Position numbers and translations under genes: made by a program | Notes under the pieces: generated by a model | The model's database searches: none | The model's input: the letters and a program-made list of their open reading frames with translations, nothing else | What the model was told of the DNA's origin: nothing | NCBI GenBank assembly: GCA_963682025.1 | Contig: OY821521.1 | Location: forward strand, 114,178,080 to 114,242,079 | Direction: 5' to 3' | Length of the DNA stretch: 64,000 nucleotides | Source: Cordilura impudica | Lineage: Eukaryota > Arthropoda > Insecta > Diptera > Scathophagidae | In this document: piece by piece, positions 1-10,164 of the stretch | Layout: every line of letters starts with the position of its first letter | Numbering within the stretch: position 1 is the first letter of the stretch

Positions 1-2024
1 ATGCGTCTACACCTAAAATAACCCAACAAAATAATTACACATTACCAGAAAGTACTGTGAAATATATTAAACTAAGAAGAAGCTTTAAAAGAAAAAGCCA
101 ACGATCTTCAAATATAGCCGAGCAAACTTTTTATAATCACTGTACTAAGTTTCTAAGTTACATGATTGATAAAAGTATTAATTCGGAACGCAATAAGAAA
201 TGGTGTCAATTATTATCCAATTTAAAACCAGGTGATAAATCATTTTGGAGAATAAGCAGGAACTTGCGAGGAAAAGGAAAAAATCAAATCTCTCACCTTG
301 AGGTTGGAAATACAAGGATAACATCTGATAAGGACAAGGCTGAAGTCCTGGCAAATACATTTGTCAAAGCAAATAACCTCACTTCGAATTACAACCACTA
401 AGCGGATATAGTAATAAATACAACAGTAAATAATTTTAAGAAGGAAAATCCCAGTTCTGAGTCAGCAATTTATACATCTCTAGAAGAAGTAATGAATATT
501 GTCTCATTAATAAAACCCTCAAAATCTCCTGGTTTTGACAATGTTCCCAACCTGCTCTTAAAGAAACTACCACTCAAAGCTCTAAAATTACTGGTTATAT
601 TATTTAACAGCTGCATCAAACTCAACTATTTCCCAAAACATTTCAAAAATGCTAAGGTTATAGCTGTCAACAAACCTAATAAGCCAAAAAATAACCCAAA
701 TAGCTATAGACCTATTAGTTTATTAAGTAACTTAGGTAAAATATTTGAAAAAATACTACATTCTCGTCTTAGTGAATTTGTAACGACCAATTCTATTGTT
801 GCTAAAGAACAATTTGGATTTAAAAAAGGGCATAGCACTACTCACCAAATAAACAGAATTAAAAATCAAATAATAAGCAATAAAAACAATAAACGTTCAA
901 CGGGTCTAATATTGTTGGATATCGAAAAAGCGTTTGACACCGTTTGGCATAATGGCCTAGTATTTAAACTTCTTGATGCAAATGTACCAATATATTTATG
1001 CAAACTTATTTCAGATTTCATTCACGGCAGAAGCTTTAAAGTTGCGATTAATAATGAAACATCATCTCCAAAAACCATTACCACAGGGTTACCTCAAGGA
1101 TCAGTCTTGTCGCCATTGCTTTACTCGATATATACATCCGATTTCAAAGTCCCGAAATATATGAAAATTGCTTACTACGCAGATGATACTGCGTTAATTT
1201 CTTCAAACAAACTTACAAGTGCACTCCTGAAGAAAATGGAAAAGGGACTTGTAAATTGCAGTAAATATTTTCACAAATGGAAAATCAAAATTAATCCAAA
1301 CAGGACCCAAGCAATTATTTTTCCGTTCAACAAATCTCCCAAAAGATTGCCAAGACGTCGTCTTCATATTGGAAATAATACCATAAATGTAGTTAATCAT
1401 GTCAAATATCTCGGAGTTGTCTTGGACAAAAAGCTTACTTTTAAACAACATATTATGGCTACGTGCCAAAAAGCTATAAAATCATTTAAAGCATTATGGC
1501 CACTTCTAAATAGAAGGTCATTTCTAAACCCCAAAAACAAAAATCTCCTTTTCAAAAGTGTTATAAGGCCAATATTAACATACGCGTGTCCTATTTGGAG
1601 TGACGCTGCCAACTGCCACCTAAAACGCTTACAAATTATACAAAACAAATGTCTTAAAATGATAAATAAAAAGCCCTGGAGGTATCCTACAAATCTTCTT
1701 CATGAAGAAACAGGTTATTAAAAAATTATCGATTTCATTACAAGGATTAACAACAATTATTTTGCCAAAATTGAAAATTCCTCTTACCCACTGATAAGAG
1801 AATGTAGAGAAGTAACGTAAAATTAAAAAGAAATCACCAAATTGAAAATTATATGCTTATAGAGGTCTATTATTTCTAATAAACCTTCTATAAGCATATA
1901 AATATTTTCAGATAGTATTTGAATTTATTAAATCATATAAAGGTTTTTTCCCTCCCATTTTCCTTTAAAAATCATTAAAAAATAAAATAAAAACTTTAAT
2001 GTCTTTAGATCCTATATATTATTT
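1..2024 (+). mobile_element. Jockey-like LINE, copy A (5' part, cut by window start and by Gypsy-1)
   Basis: This is a non-LTR retrotransposon carrying the linker and reverse transcriptase part of ORF2, followed by a 3' UTR. It enters the window already inside ORF2. The sequence is closely matched, with many scattered differences, by copy B at 11079-13128, so the two define one family. The 3' UTR (about 1820-2024) stops abruptly at the 5' LTR of Gypsy-1 and resumes at 6857-6931. Copy B carries the same 3' UTR without the LTR element, which shows that the LTR element is the intruder. No poly(A) tail is seen; both copies end near the same AAATAAAGG...ATAATTGAAA sequence. Confidence 0.9.
3..1721 (+). 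pseudogene. LINE ORF2 (linker + reverse transcriptase), one internal stop
   Basis: The frame runs from the window start to 1721 with one in-frame TAA at 399-401. RT motifs are clear: the fingers segment NSYRPISLLSNLGKIFEKIL, LDIEKAFDTVWHNGL, TGLPQGSVLSPLLY and the catalytic YADD near 1176-1190. A C-terminal region follows with the usual YLGVVLDKKLTF and RPILTYACPIW segments. The layout fits the jockey clade. The protein would copy the element RNA at a nicked target site. The reading frame on both sides of the TAA is otherwise well kept, so this is a young or only lightly decayed copy. The same TAA occurs in copy B at 11425-11427. The endonuclease lies upstream of the window. Confidence 0.88.
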
Positions 2025-2271
2025 TATGGTCGATATGGCACCGTCACCATGATCAACATCATTATGTAAATATGGCATCATTATAATAATTCATTTTGCA
2101 TATTCATCTGTAAATACTTGTTCATATAACTTACCTTTTTTATTACTTCTTGATATACCATCAAAGCAGTTGGACGTCATTATAAATATTAATAATTATT
2201 GTTAAAGTATTATAATAAATACATGAATTAAAATATACAACGCGTGCATTCTTATTATCTAAGATACAACA
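2025..2271 (+). repeat. Gypsy-1 5' LTR
   Basis: It is a direct repeat of 6610-6856 with no difference that I could find by eye. It ends ...GATACAACA immediately before the primer-binding-like GTTTGGCGACGACG. An AATAAA occurs near 2215 and is a plausible polyadenylation signal. Confidence 0.9.
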
Positions 2272-2379
2272 GTTTGGCGACGACGTAAAATTCGTTTCAA
2301 TTATTAATTTTTTCTTTCTGCAATTAATATTGTGTTTCTTTTATTTGTTGAAGCAAGTGCAAGCTTACAACTATACAAA

Positions 2380-2979
2380 ATGGACGCCCAACAATTCGCC
2401 ATGTTTTTAAAAGCGCAACAGGACTTAGTGGAACAAATAACCAGATTGTCTGTTGGTACTTCTTCTAGCGCAGTGCAGGGCAATAGCAACATTATCAACA
2501 CGGCGTTGGTTCCTAATTTCGAAGCTTTTGATCCGGCCAAGGAGACGTACCGAAATTATATACAGCGGTTCAAAAATTACGTAAACATGAAGTGCGTTGA
2601 TGGTAATAAGGAGTATTGTACAAAGCTCCTCTTAAATTCGATTGGAGCTAAACATTTTGATAGAGTGACAGCATTAGCGGCACCAAAAATGGCAACAGAG
2701 CTGCAGTACGATGACTTGTTAAATCTGCTAGAAAACTATTTGGCCCCAAAAAGAAACGTGCTGGTGGCACAACACAGATTCTTGTCAAAATATCAAGGTG
2801 AAGGACAGTCAGTGGCAGATTTTGTGGCAGTACTTCGCACTGATATTAGCGATTGTGAATTTTTATCAGAGTGTAAGTGCAAAAGTTCTATAGCTGATGT
2901 GTTTTTAAGAGCACAATTTATCCGTGGCATTAATGACAACGGATTGCGTGGAACAGCTACTTCAATCAGAGGCATCTAA
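2380..2979 (+). CDS. Gypsy-1 gag (capsid part)
   Basis: This frame encodes the capsid part of Gag. The first ATG is at 2380 (MDAQQFAMFLKAQQ), preceded by a 108-base leader after the LTR. The open frame formally reaches back to 2332 but only with a non-ATG codon. The capsid-like region includes FDPAKETYRNYIQRFKNYVN and the FLSKYQGEGQSVADFVAVLR stretch typical of insect gypsy Gag. The frame stops at 2979, while the expected C-terminal half of Gag, including the zinc knuckles, continues one frame over. The switch point is near the GG at 2950-2951. This is either a one-base insertion or a programmed frameshift; I favour an insertion because the switch falls before the knuckles. Confidence 0.85.
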   Translation: MDAQQFAMFLKAQQDLVEQITRLSVGTSSSAVQGNSNIINTALVPNFEAFDPAKETYRNYIQRFKNYVNMKCVDGNKEYCTKLLLNSIGAKHFDRVTALAAPKMATELQYDDLLNLLENYLAPKRNVLVAQHRFLSKYQGEGQSVADFVAVLRTDISDCEFLSECKCKSSIADVFLRAQFIRGINDNGLRGTATSIRGI

Positions 2980-5900
2980 ATTCGAAGAAATTGTTTCGAG
3001 GGCGTTGACGCTCGAGGCGGCGAAGGTTGATTCGAAGGAATTGTCACATGCTGCTACAAATTCATCGAGTGCAACTATAAATAAAATATTTAATAAAAGG
3101 AAAATGTCTAATCGTTTAAAATTTCAACAAACGCAACATAAACGGAAGGTTAATTACGAGCAATTGGGTATTGCTGGTTTATGTTTAAGATGTGGTAAAA
3201 ATGACCATTTTGCAAAGGAATGTCGTTCGAATTCAAAATTAAAATGCAATTTGTGTGCAAAGCAAGGGCATGTAGCAAAAGTCTGCATTGCTTCTCTTTT
3301 GGCGGATAGTCCTAATGCCGGACCTAAAACTAAACCCAGTACAAGGGGTACTTCAACAAATCAAGTGCGGAGCGATCATTCTGATTTTGGAATTTACAAA
3401 ATTGTTGATGTTTATCGCAATGATTATACAACAAATTCGGAACGCTATTATGCAAACATTTCAATAGAAGGGAAAATTGTCAAATTTGAAGTAGACTCTG
3501 GTTCGGGGTATTCTTTTTTGCCACGTTGCTTGTTTAAATCATTAATGTTATCTAACGATATAACCCCTACAAATATAGTTTTCCGATCCTACACCCAGAA
3601 CACATTTAATGCAGATGGAAAAGTACGAGTGCATGCCAAATTCAACAATGTTTCTATTTTTGATGACATTTATGTTGTACCAGACGGATGTACGGCACTA
3701 ATAGGCAGAACGTGGATACGACGCTTAGGTATTAACCTTAGTGAATTAGATCAAATTAATTCGAACATGAATGTAACTAATTCAATTACCCATTCGAACC
3801 AAATCGAAAATTTAATGGCCGAATTTGCAACTGTTTTTGAGCAGAAAATTGGGTGTATCCCTAACTACAAGGTCTCATTGCAGCTACGTGAAAATGTCAA
3901 CCCTAGTTACACCAAAGAGCGTCAAATTCCATATGCGTTGGCAGAACGGGTTGAGAAGGAGCTCGACGATTTGGAAAAAGGGGGGATAATCACCAAAGTA
4001 GCCAATAGTGACTGGGGTTCACCATTGGTAGTCATTCCAAAGGCGGACGGCGGGGTGCGACTTTGTGTCGACTATAAGGTAGGTGTGAATCAAAGATTAG
4101 TAGACGCACACTACCCGATACGTAAAATAGATCAAATTTTTAATAGCCTCAAGGATTCGAGATACTACTGCCGCCTTGATCTGTACAAAGCATACTTACA
4201 TGTCCCCGTTGATGAATTTTCCTCTGAAGTTCAAACAATTTCAACTCATCGAGGTACATTTCGTATGAACCGCCTGTCTTTCGGTATTAAAACTGCACCT
4301 GCTGAATTTAATAGAATCGTGGATCAAATATTGCGTGAAATTCCAAAGACTGAATCATATTTCGATGACATTGTGGTACATGGTGAGTCTTTAGCTGAGT
4401 GCAAGGCTAATTTAAAATCTTGTTTGTCTCAACTAAAAAAGTATGACCTTCACTTGAACCTTTCAAAATGTACGTTCTATCAAAAACAAATAGAATTTTT
4501 GGGTCACACTGTGGAGTACAACAAAGTTCGGAAATCAAAGTCTAAAGTAAAGGCCATTGTTGAAATGCCACAGCCAAAATGTGTGGAGGATGTCCGTCGA
4601 TTTCTTGGCATGGTGACATACTACTCCAGGTTTATACCAAATGCGTCCACACTAACTACGCCGTTACGTCTGTTATTACATAAAAATTCAGTTTTTAAAT
4701 GGAATTTTAGCTGCCAAAAATTGTTCAATGAGCTGAAAAACGAAATTGCCAGTGATCGTGTTCTAATGCCGTTCAATCCGAAGTTGAAGGTTCAACTTGC
4801 GTGTGACGCTAGTCCTACAGGGATAGCTGGTGTTTTGTCTCATATTGTAGGAAGTGAGGAAAGGCCAATTGCTTTTACATCGAGGTCGCTGACCCCGGCT
4901 GAACAGAATTACTCACAGCTTGACCGGGAGGCGTTAGCGATAGTGTATTCTGTGCAACACTTTCATGAATACTTATATGGTCGACTTTTCAAACTCATTA
5001 CGGACAACCAGCCATTATCCCGCATTTTCCACCAAAATTCAAAATTGCCGCAAATGACATCATCCAGACTCCAAAGGTACGCTGCTTTTCTGACCGGTTA
5101 TAACTACGAGGTTATCACAAAAAAAAGCGAGGAAAATGTTAATGCTGACTGCTTGTCAAGAGCCGCTTTAAATACAGGTATGAATTGTATAAATTTTATG
5201 GACGAAGAAGTACACTCTCTTTGCGATTCCACTTTGTCACAAATAACTTCATTAAAATTAAATTATAATTCAATTCGAAAAGCTACGGAAAGGGATGAAA
5301 AACTGTCAAAAATTATAGCAGAATTACGTAACTCACACGTGGTCGATACGGATTATACCATTGATTCCGATATTATATTCAAAGGAAATAGGGTCATGAT
5401 TCCTAGTTCACTTCAACAAGCTGTACTTACCGAACTTCATTACACTCACATAGGTATAACCAAAATGAAGCAATTGGCTAGGAGGTACGTGTTTTGGTCT
5501 TCGATAGATAAAGATATTGAGAAGTACGTTCGTTCGTGTGCTGCTTGTGCGTCTGTCCAGAATAATCCTTCAAAAGCTATTTTACATCCTTGGTATGAAC
5601 CGCAACATAATTGGCAGCGAATACACATTGATTACGCAGGACCCTATCAAGGACATCAATTTCTGGTAGTCGTCGATTCCAAATCGAAATGGGCAGAAGT
5701 CGGCGTGTGCTTATCTGCACCAACATCTATTTCAACAATTGAAATGTTATCTAACATATTCGCTAGAAATGGATATCCAGATGTTATGGTATCCGATAAC
5801 GCAACCATCTTCAAAAGCGACGAATTTGTACAGTTTTGCCGCAACTCTGGTATTTTCCAAAAATTTATTGCCCCAGGTCATCCAGCAACAAACGGATTGG

Positions 5901-6577
5901 CTGAAAGGAATGTCCAGACTCTGAAGAAACGCCTGGCAGCTATGTCAGACGACATATCACCCATATCCAAAAAAGTAAGAGAAATACTTTTTCGATACAG
6001 GGCGACCCCACTACGAAATGGGAAATCGCCATCTGAACAGTACCTTGGAAGGCAAATTAGAATACGACTTGATGCACTAAGACCTTCAAAACTTTGTAAA
6101 AATACGGTTCCTGATATAACAGTCAGACAGCTTAGTGAGGGAGATCGCGTTTTAGCCAGATATTACACCGTAAATAAGCCTTCATGGAAACTTGGTACCA
6201 TCACTAAGAAATTTGCACGTCTTCATTACCTCGTTCGTCTTGATAACGGGTTCATATTCAAACGCCATATAAACCAATTACGATCCACTAATGTTCAATT
6301 ACCAAACATGTCAACAAGCCTAGACTATGACTCCGAATCAGCAAATCGACAAGATGAAAACCAGGAAATTCTTCAACATCAGGCGTTATTGCCCCACATT
6401 CCCGCTCAGGTATTATGCGATGACTCTGCAGTGCCTAGCATTCCTACAACCACAGAACCACCGCAAGAACAATCAGAGCCGTCCACTTCAGGAAATGCTG
6501 AAGCAACGCCAAGCCGACGTACATCTGGTCGACAACGGAAAGCGCCTAGTTATTATAGCAACTACATGCGACATTGA
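2951..6577 (+). CDS. Gypsy-1 gag C-terminus + protease-RT-RNase H-integrase
   Basis: The frame is long and uninterrupted and has no natural start; it continues gag after a frame break near 2950. In order it carries two CCHC knuckles (CLRCGKNDHFAKEC and CNLCAKQGHVAKVC, about 3181-3290), the aspartic protease motif DSGSG (about 3495) and RT with the catalytic YFDD near 4360. The second residue of that box is phenylalanine rather than the usual V, I or L. RNase H starts at CDASP (about 4800). Integrase has an HHCC zinc finger (5437-5550) and DDE residues in HIDYAG, SDNATIF and GLAERN. The C-terminal chromatin-facing region is of the K02A2.6 type. All catalytic residues looked for are present. 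The products would process, copy and integrate the element in virus-like particles. Confidence 0.92.
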   Translation, partial: EQLLQSEASKFEEIVSRALTLEAAKVDSKELSHAATNSSSATINKIFNKRKMSNRLKFQQTQHKRKVNYEQLGIAGLCLRCGKNDHFAKECRSNSKLKCNLCAKQGHVAKVCIASLLADSPNAGPKTKPSTRGTSTNQVRSDHSDFGIYKIVDVYRNDYTTNSERYYANISIEGKIVKFEVDSGSGYSFLPRCLFKSLMLSNDITPTNIVFRSYTQNTFNADGKVRVHAKFNNVSIFDDIYVVPDGCTALIGRTWIRRLGINLSELDQINSNMNVTNSITHSNQIENLMAEFATVFEQKIGCIPNYKVSLQLRENVNPSYTKERQIPYALAERVEKELDDLEKGGIITKVANSDWGSPLVVIPKADGGVRLCVDYKVGVNQRLVDAHYPIRKIDQIFNSLKDSRYYCRLDLYKAYLHVPVDEFSSEVQTISTHRGTFRMNRLSFGIKTAPAEFNRIVDQILREIPKTESYFDDIVVHGESLAECKANLKSCLSQLKKYDLHLNLSKCTFYQKQIEFLGHTVEYNKVRKSKSKVKAIVEMPQPKCVEDVRRFLGMVTYYSRFIPNASTLTTPLRLLLHKNSVFKWNFSCQKLFNELKNEIASDRVLMPFNPKLKVQLACDASPTGIAGVLSHIVGSEERPIAFTSRSLTPAEQNYSQLDREALAIVYSVQHFHEYLYGRLFKLITDNQPLSRIFHQNSKLPQMTSSRLQRYAAFLTGYNYEVITKKSEENVNADCLSRAALNTGMNCINFMDEEVHSLCDSTLSQITSLKLNYNSIRKATERDEKLSKIIAELRNSHVVDTDYTIDSDIIFKGNRVMIPSSLQQAVLTELHYTHIGITKMKQLARRYVFWSSIDKDIEKYVRSCAACASVQNNPSKAILHPWYEPQHNWQRIHIDYAGPYQGHQFLVVVDSKSKWAEVGVCLSAPTSISTIEMLSNIFARNGYPDVMVSDNATIFKSDEFVQFCRNSGIFQKFIAPGHPATNGLAERNVQTLKKRLAAMSDDISPISKKVREILFRYRATPLRNGKSPSEQYLGRQIRIRLDALRPSKLCKNTVPDITVRQLSEGDRVLARYYTVNKPSWKLGTITKKFARLHYLVRLDNGFIFKRHINQLRSTNVQLPNMSTSLDYDSESANRQDENQEILQHQALLPHIPAQVLCDDSAVPSIPTTTEPPQEQSEPSTSGNAEATPSRRTSGRQRKAPSYYSNYMRH

Positions 6578-6609
6578 TTTTAAGTTCGTTTTAAGTGAGG
6601 GAGAATTGT

Positions 6610-6856
6610 TATGGTCGATATGGCACCGTCACCATGATCAACATCATTATGTAAATATGGCATCATTATAATAATTCATTTTGCATATTCATCTGTAAAT
6701 ACTTGTTCATATAACTTACCTTTTTTATTACTTCTTGATATACCATCAAAGCAGTTGGACGTCATTATAAATATTAATAATTATTGTTAAAGTATTATAA
6801 TAAATACATGAATTAAAATATACAACGCGTGCATTCTTATTATCTAAGATACAACA
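6610..6856 (+). repeat. Gypsy-1 3' LTR
   Basis: It is the direct repeat partner of 2025-2271 and appears identical to it. Three additional bases (TGT, 6607-6609) probably belong to the LTR start. It lies 30 bases after the pol stop codon and directly abuts the resumed LINE 3' UTR (GTAAAGATAAGATC). Confidence 0.9.
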
Positions 6857-6931
6857 GTAAAGATAAGATCTCATATGTAAATATCAAATTTGTTAAAATA
6901 TGTAAATAAAGGAAGAATATATAATTGAAAA
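6857..6931 (+). mobile_element. LINE copy A, 3' end
   Basis: The sequence from GTAAAGATAAGATCTCATATG to ATAATTGAAA matches the 3' end of copy B at 13054-13128 almost base for base. It therefore closes LINE copy A after the Gypsy-1 interruption. The flanks beyond 6931 and beyond 13128 are unrelated, so the two copies are independent insertions and not a segmental duplication. Confidence 0.87.
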
Positions 6932-7511
6932 TTATTAAGCAAGCGATTTAAATCTATTTTGAAATTCAACAATATACCTAAATTTTTTTCCAACCCAATT
7001 AACATATCAAACAAATTTTAAGACGGTTCCACCTAATATTAATTTAAATTATTCCACCGGATTTGCATTAAAATTTTTCCATAAATTGAAATTAAAATTG
7101 TAAATCCAATTTAAATGAACATGACAAAACCCACTCGGTATTGGAAAACTAAACATGAAGGTTAAATAAATAAAAATTTAATAAACCCAATGTAGAAACC
7201 TAACCAAACAAATGTTTCTATTTAAAGTGGGTTACCTCCAAGTAAGATGGAATAACAGGTAACATGGTAGGGAGGGCAATAGGGGCACTCCTTCTAGTCC
7301 CCACCTCAGGATGAGTATATCCGTCCATCCCTTAGATGCCGTAGTTTTTGACAGTTTTTTTTCTAATCGCACGTGAAAATATCTGTAGTGCGGTTTCCCT
7401 GGGACTTAACAAGATCCCACCCATCCGGCGAGCTAGGCCCCATGCCAGCACGTGCGACCTGTTAAGGCTCAGGGAAACGGAAGCGGAATATTCCAACAAG
7501 CACCGCACCAT
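6932..7511. other. Non-coding, with a GC-rich block at 7210-7500
   Basis: The first half is AT-rich with no recognisable gene. From about 7210 the composition becomes clearly more GC-rich (CCCTGGGACTTAACAAGATC, CGGCGAGCTAGGCCCCATG) and has no convincing open frame. It joins directly onto the LINE endonuclease shard at 7512. It could be a LINE 5' UTR or an unrelated repeat; I cannot identify it. Confidence 0.4.
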
Positions 7512-7637
7512 TACATAGCTCTGTTAATTCATAAATCTGTCGCACATAAAAACCTCTTTATATCAAACACCTCACCAATCGAAAACATCTCAATTGAAGT
7601 TATTATAAATAATAGACCTATTGTTGTATCTGCGTTC
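7512..7637 (+). mobile_element. Shard of the jockey-like LINE endonuclease
   Basis: The stretch matches copy B at 10366-10490, encoding ALLIHKSVAHKNLFISNTS and onwards. It is a 126-bp fragment of the apurinic-type endonuclease region with no flanking LINE sequence on either side. Here the codon that is TGA in copy B (10464-10466) reads AGA, so this shard preserves the sense version. Confidence 0.8.
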
Positions 7638-7639
7638 AC

Positions 7640-8400
7640 ACCTAGGTTCCAGTCGACGTACTTATCGATAATTATTCTGTGGGTTGTCTTGGTTGCTACG
7701 TGGAAAACATAATGCATTCGTATGCTTTCCATGGTTATTGTTATGGTATATTGCTCTATTAAATTGGGAAGCGAAACTTGCACGAATATTATTAGAATCG
7801 AGCTCCTGGGCCTTTGCCAGTGCATTCGGTAAGTCATTCGGTGACAGTGAGTAATATATTAGCTAGTGGAGCGTTTAATCCCGTGATAAACACTCTAGAC
7901 ATATTGTCTATTTTTCTTATTCAGCTCTTTCGTTAGCGTTGATTCCGAACCGTGGGTCATAATTGTCTAATTAATAAGTGCGGTGAGTATCCTATTTATC
8001 ACATTGTAGTAATCATAATGCTCAACTCTTGTTCGATTATATGTAGTGGCCACTTGTCGGACTGTTCCATGGTTAGTGAGGATATCGTGTTTTCGATTAT
8101 CTTCTTTCTTAGGATAATTAATGCAGCAAAATATTTCCTTCGCCTTTTTTTTTATATAATTTCACGGAGTTACTAGCGGCCTCTCGCCAACTGACGTAGG
8201 AATTTTTCCCATCGAAATTTTATCACATCTAACGGTTCATCGCAACGAATACTATCATGAATGGTTTGTGTTCTATATTCTGTTACTGTATTTACACTAG
8301 TTAATTGGGATAATTGTCGAGTTAACTGTTCTATAGAGTCTCTCAATGGAGCCGTCTGTGACTGAATCAATTTTGTAATCTGGGCAGAAGTAGCCATGGG
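7640..8400 (-). pseudogene. Gypsy-family gag relic
   Basis: Read on the minus strand from an ATG at 8397, the frame gives MATSAQITKLIQSQTAPLRD and then SIEQLTRQL, a typical N-terminus of errantivirus-type Gag. Further pieces in shifting frames match Gypsy-4 gag in this window: an IIEQELS segment near 8030, INKTIM near 7970, RVFITGLNAPLANILL near 7885 and LAKAQE near 7810. The several frame changes make it a pseudogene. No LTR was recognised on either side. It is related to, but clearly diverged from, Gypsy-4. Confidence 0.72.
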
Positions 8401-8479
8401 TGGTGTTGGAAGTACTAAGATTTTGAAACAAGCCCGTTAAAATTTCTAATGAAATATACTGATTTTCCTCCCCTGGCAA

Positions 8480-8725
8480 GAAGCCAATTTATTCCTCTAA
8501 TTCCCTGATTTAATTTATAATTTGGATTGGTAAAAATTTATTATTTAATTGATTAAATTCATAATTTTTAAGTGATAAAAATTTATGATTTTAATTGATA
8601 ATTTGGATTGGTAAAAAATTTTTAAGTGATAAAAATTAATGACTAGAAATTGATAAAAATTTATAATTTTAATTGATAAATTTCTAAATTATTTTAAGTG
8701 TTAAAAAATTAATTTTTTACATAAA
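8480..8725. repeat. AT-rich degenerate tandem repeat
   Basis: Variants of AATTGATAAAAATTTATAATTTT, AAGTGATAAAAATT and AATTTGGATTGGTAAAAA recur irregularly. This is low-complexity minisatellite-like DNA without coding potential. Confidence 0.6.
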
Positions 8726-9034
8726 TTTTATTTCATTTTTACTTAGTTAATCCTTCTCTTGTATTGTTATTGTGGTTCCAAATTTATCTATAGATGTCTT
8801 TTTTAATGATAGTTCTTAAAGCTGTACCGGCTCCACTTGGTACCGAGTTGTTGCTGCCAAGCGTGGGCAGGGTTCTCTTCCTTCAGTATAATTTCAATTG
8901 TAATTCACTTTCAGATTGTTTTAATAACAATTTGAAACAAGTGTATATTTTTGTTTTTGCAATTGCCTATTCTTGATCTCATTTGAACTCACGTGGTAGT
9001 CAATTCAGCTTAAAACAGGAATAAAAATTTAGCG
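8726..9034 (+). other. Probable 5' UTR and flank of LINE copy B
   Basis: There is no gene here. The block 8825-8900 is less AT-rich. The stretch from about 8990 leads into the ORF1 ATG at 9035. The exact 5' end of the LINE is not visible because copy A does not reach this far. Confidence 0.4.
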
Positions 9035-10164
9035 ATGGCCCGAGGGGCCAAATCTTCATCTAAAAGAAAGCTCATTGCTAACAAGATGCCAAAACTTCCT
9101 CCGGGTTTTGTTAACACGAACATCGCGTCAACTTCCAGCAACAGATTTAGCCTGCTTGCTGGCCTCAATGATATGGACGTAACTCCATCATCAAATCTTA
9201 ACGATATTAAACAACACAAACCTCTCATTTGCAGAAATACGAAAACTACTTGGATTGTATTTTCAAACGTACTTCAATTGGTACCAACATTTTTGCTCCA
9301 AGTAAAGAATTGTACGAATGCTACAAGCAAATTCTTAAAGAGAGCAAAATGGAGTTTCATTCATATGGCTCCAAAGATAATAGGTTATACACAACCTTTT
9401 TACATGGTTTACCCCGCATTAACTCTGAGGACATCACCGAAGAGCTAAAAAACTACAACCTATCCCCTTCTTCCGTGGCTGAAATAGTCACCAAATTCAG
9501 TTCGAACAACAATGCAGTTTACAAAGTTCAATTTGTTCGTAAAAATTTTAATCCAACTGCCTTAAAAAATGTAAGGACAATTTTCAATATTATAATTTCT
9601 TGGAAAAAATACAAATCTAGATCCGGGAACAAACCAACTCTATGCTGGAACTGCTTAATGTATGACCATGGCGGTGAACATTGTCATCGAAGCGCTGCGT
9701 GTATGATATGTGCTGAACAACATCATACAAGTGTGTGTCCGTTTAACACAAATGAAGAAAGACCAGCTGTTTTTACATGCTTTAATTGCAAAAAACATGG
9801 AAAAGAGAGAACTGATCACTCTGCAAAGGACATCAACTGTCCGTTACGTTCTCTCTATTTGGAAACTAGAACAAGAGTAACTTCTAAAAGCCATAATAAC
9901 AGCAGGCGACAACAAAATATTTCATTTCAATCAAAAGATGATTTCCCAAATTTAAGTAACAACACAAATTGTAACAATAACATCAATAATAACAGCAAAG
10001 CCACATATGCTAACCAGCTGAAAACAAACAACGATTTATTTAGCATCGATGAGCTTTTTGATATTTTCACTACAGCTATGGATGATTTGCATAGGTGCAC
10101 TTCAAAAGTACAACAAATCAAAGTTGTAATGTCAATGGTGAAATACGCCTATGGATTATACTAA
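9035..10164 (+). pseudogene. LINE ORF1 (gag-like, zinc knuckles), one frameshift
   Basis: This encodes the nucleic-acid-binding ORF1 protein of a jockey-type LINE. It starts at an ATG (MARGAKSSSKRKLIANKMPK), switches frame near 9228-9240 and continues to 10164. The second part holds a PRE_C2HC-like region (YTTFLHGLPRINSEDI) and a cysteine/histidine cluster: CWNCLMYDHGGEHC, CMICAEQHHTSVC and CFNCKKHGKE. An asparagine-rich tail follows. The single frame break near 9230 is the only obvious lesion. ORF1 proteins coat the element RNA and, in flies, may guide it to chromosome ends. Confidence 0.85.

Larger units (their letters stand above)
2025..6856 (+). mobile_element. Gypsy-1: LTR retrotransposon (Ty3/gypsy superfamily, K02A2.6/mag-like)
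   Basis: This is a complete element bounded by two LTRs that I read as identical over about 247 bp (2025-2271 and 6610-6856). It has gag, protease, RT, RNase H and integrase in the order typical of Ty3/gypsy, and no env. A TGGCGACGACG primer-binding-like sequence begins at about 2275 just inside the 5' LTR. A purine-rich AGTGAGGGAGAA tract lies before the 3' LTR. The 3' LTR appears to begin TGTTATGG at 6607, while the 5' copy reads TTTTATGG, so its first bases may be altered. It sits in the 3' UTR of LINE copy A. No clean target duplication is visible, and 16 bases present in copy B (13038-13053) are missing around the insertion. Confidence 0.92.
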
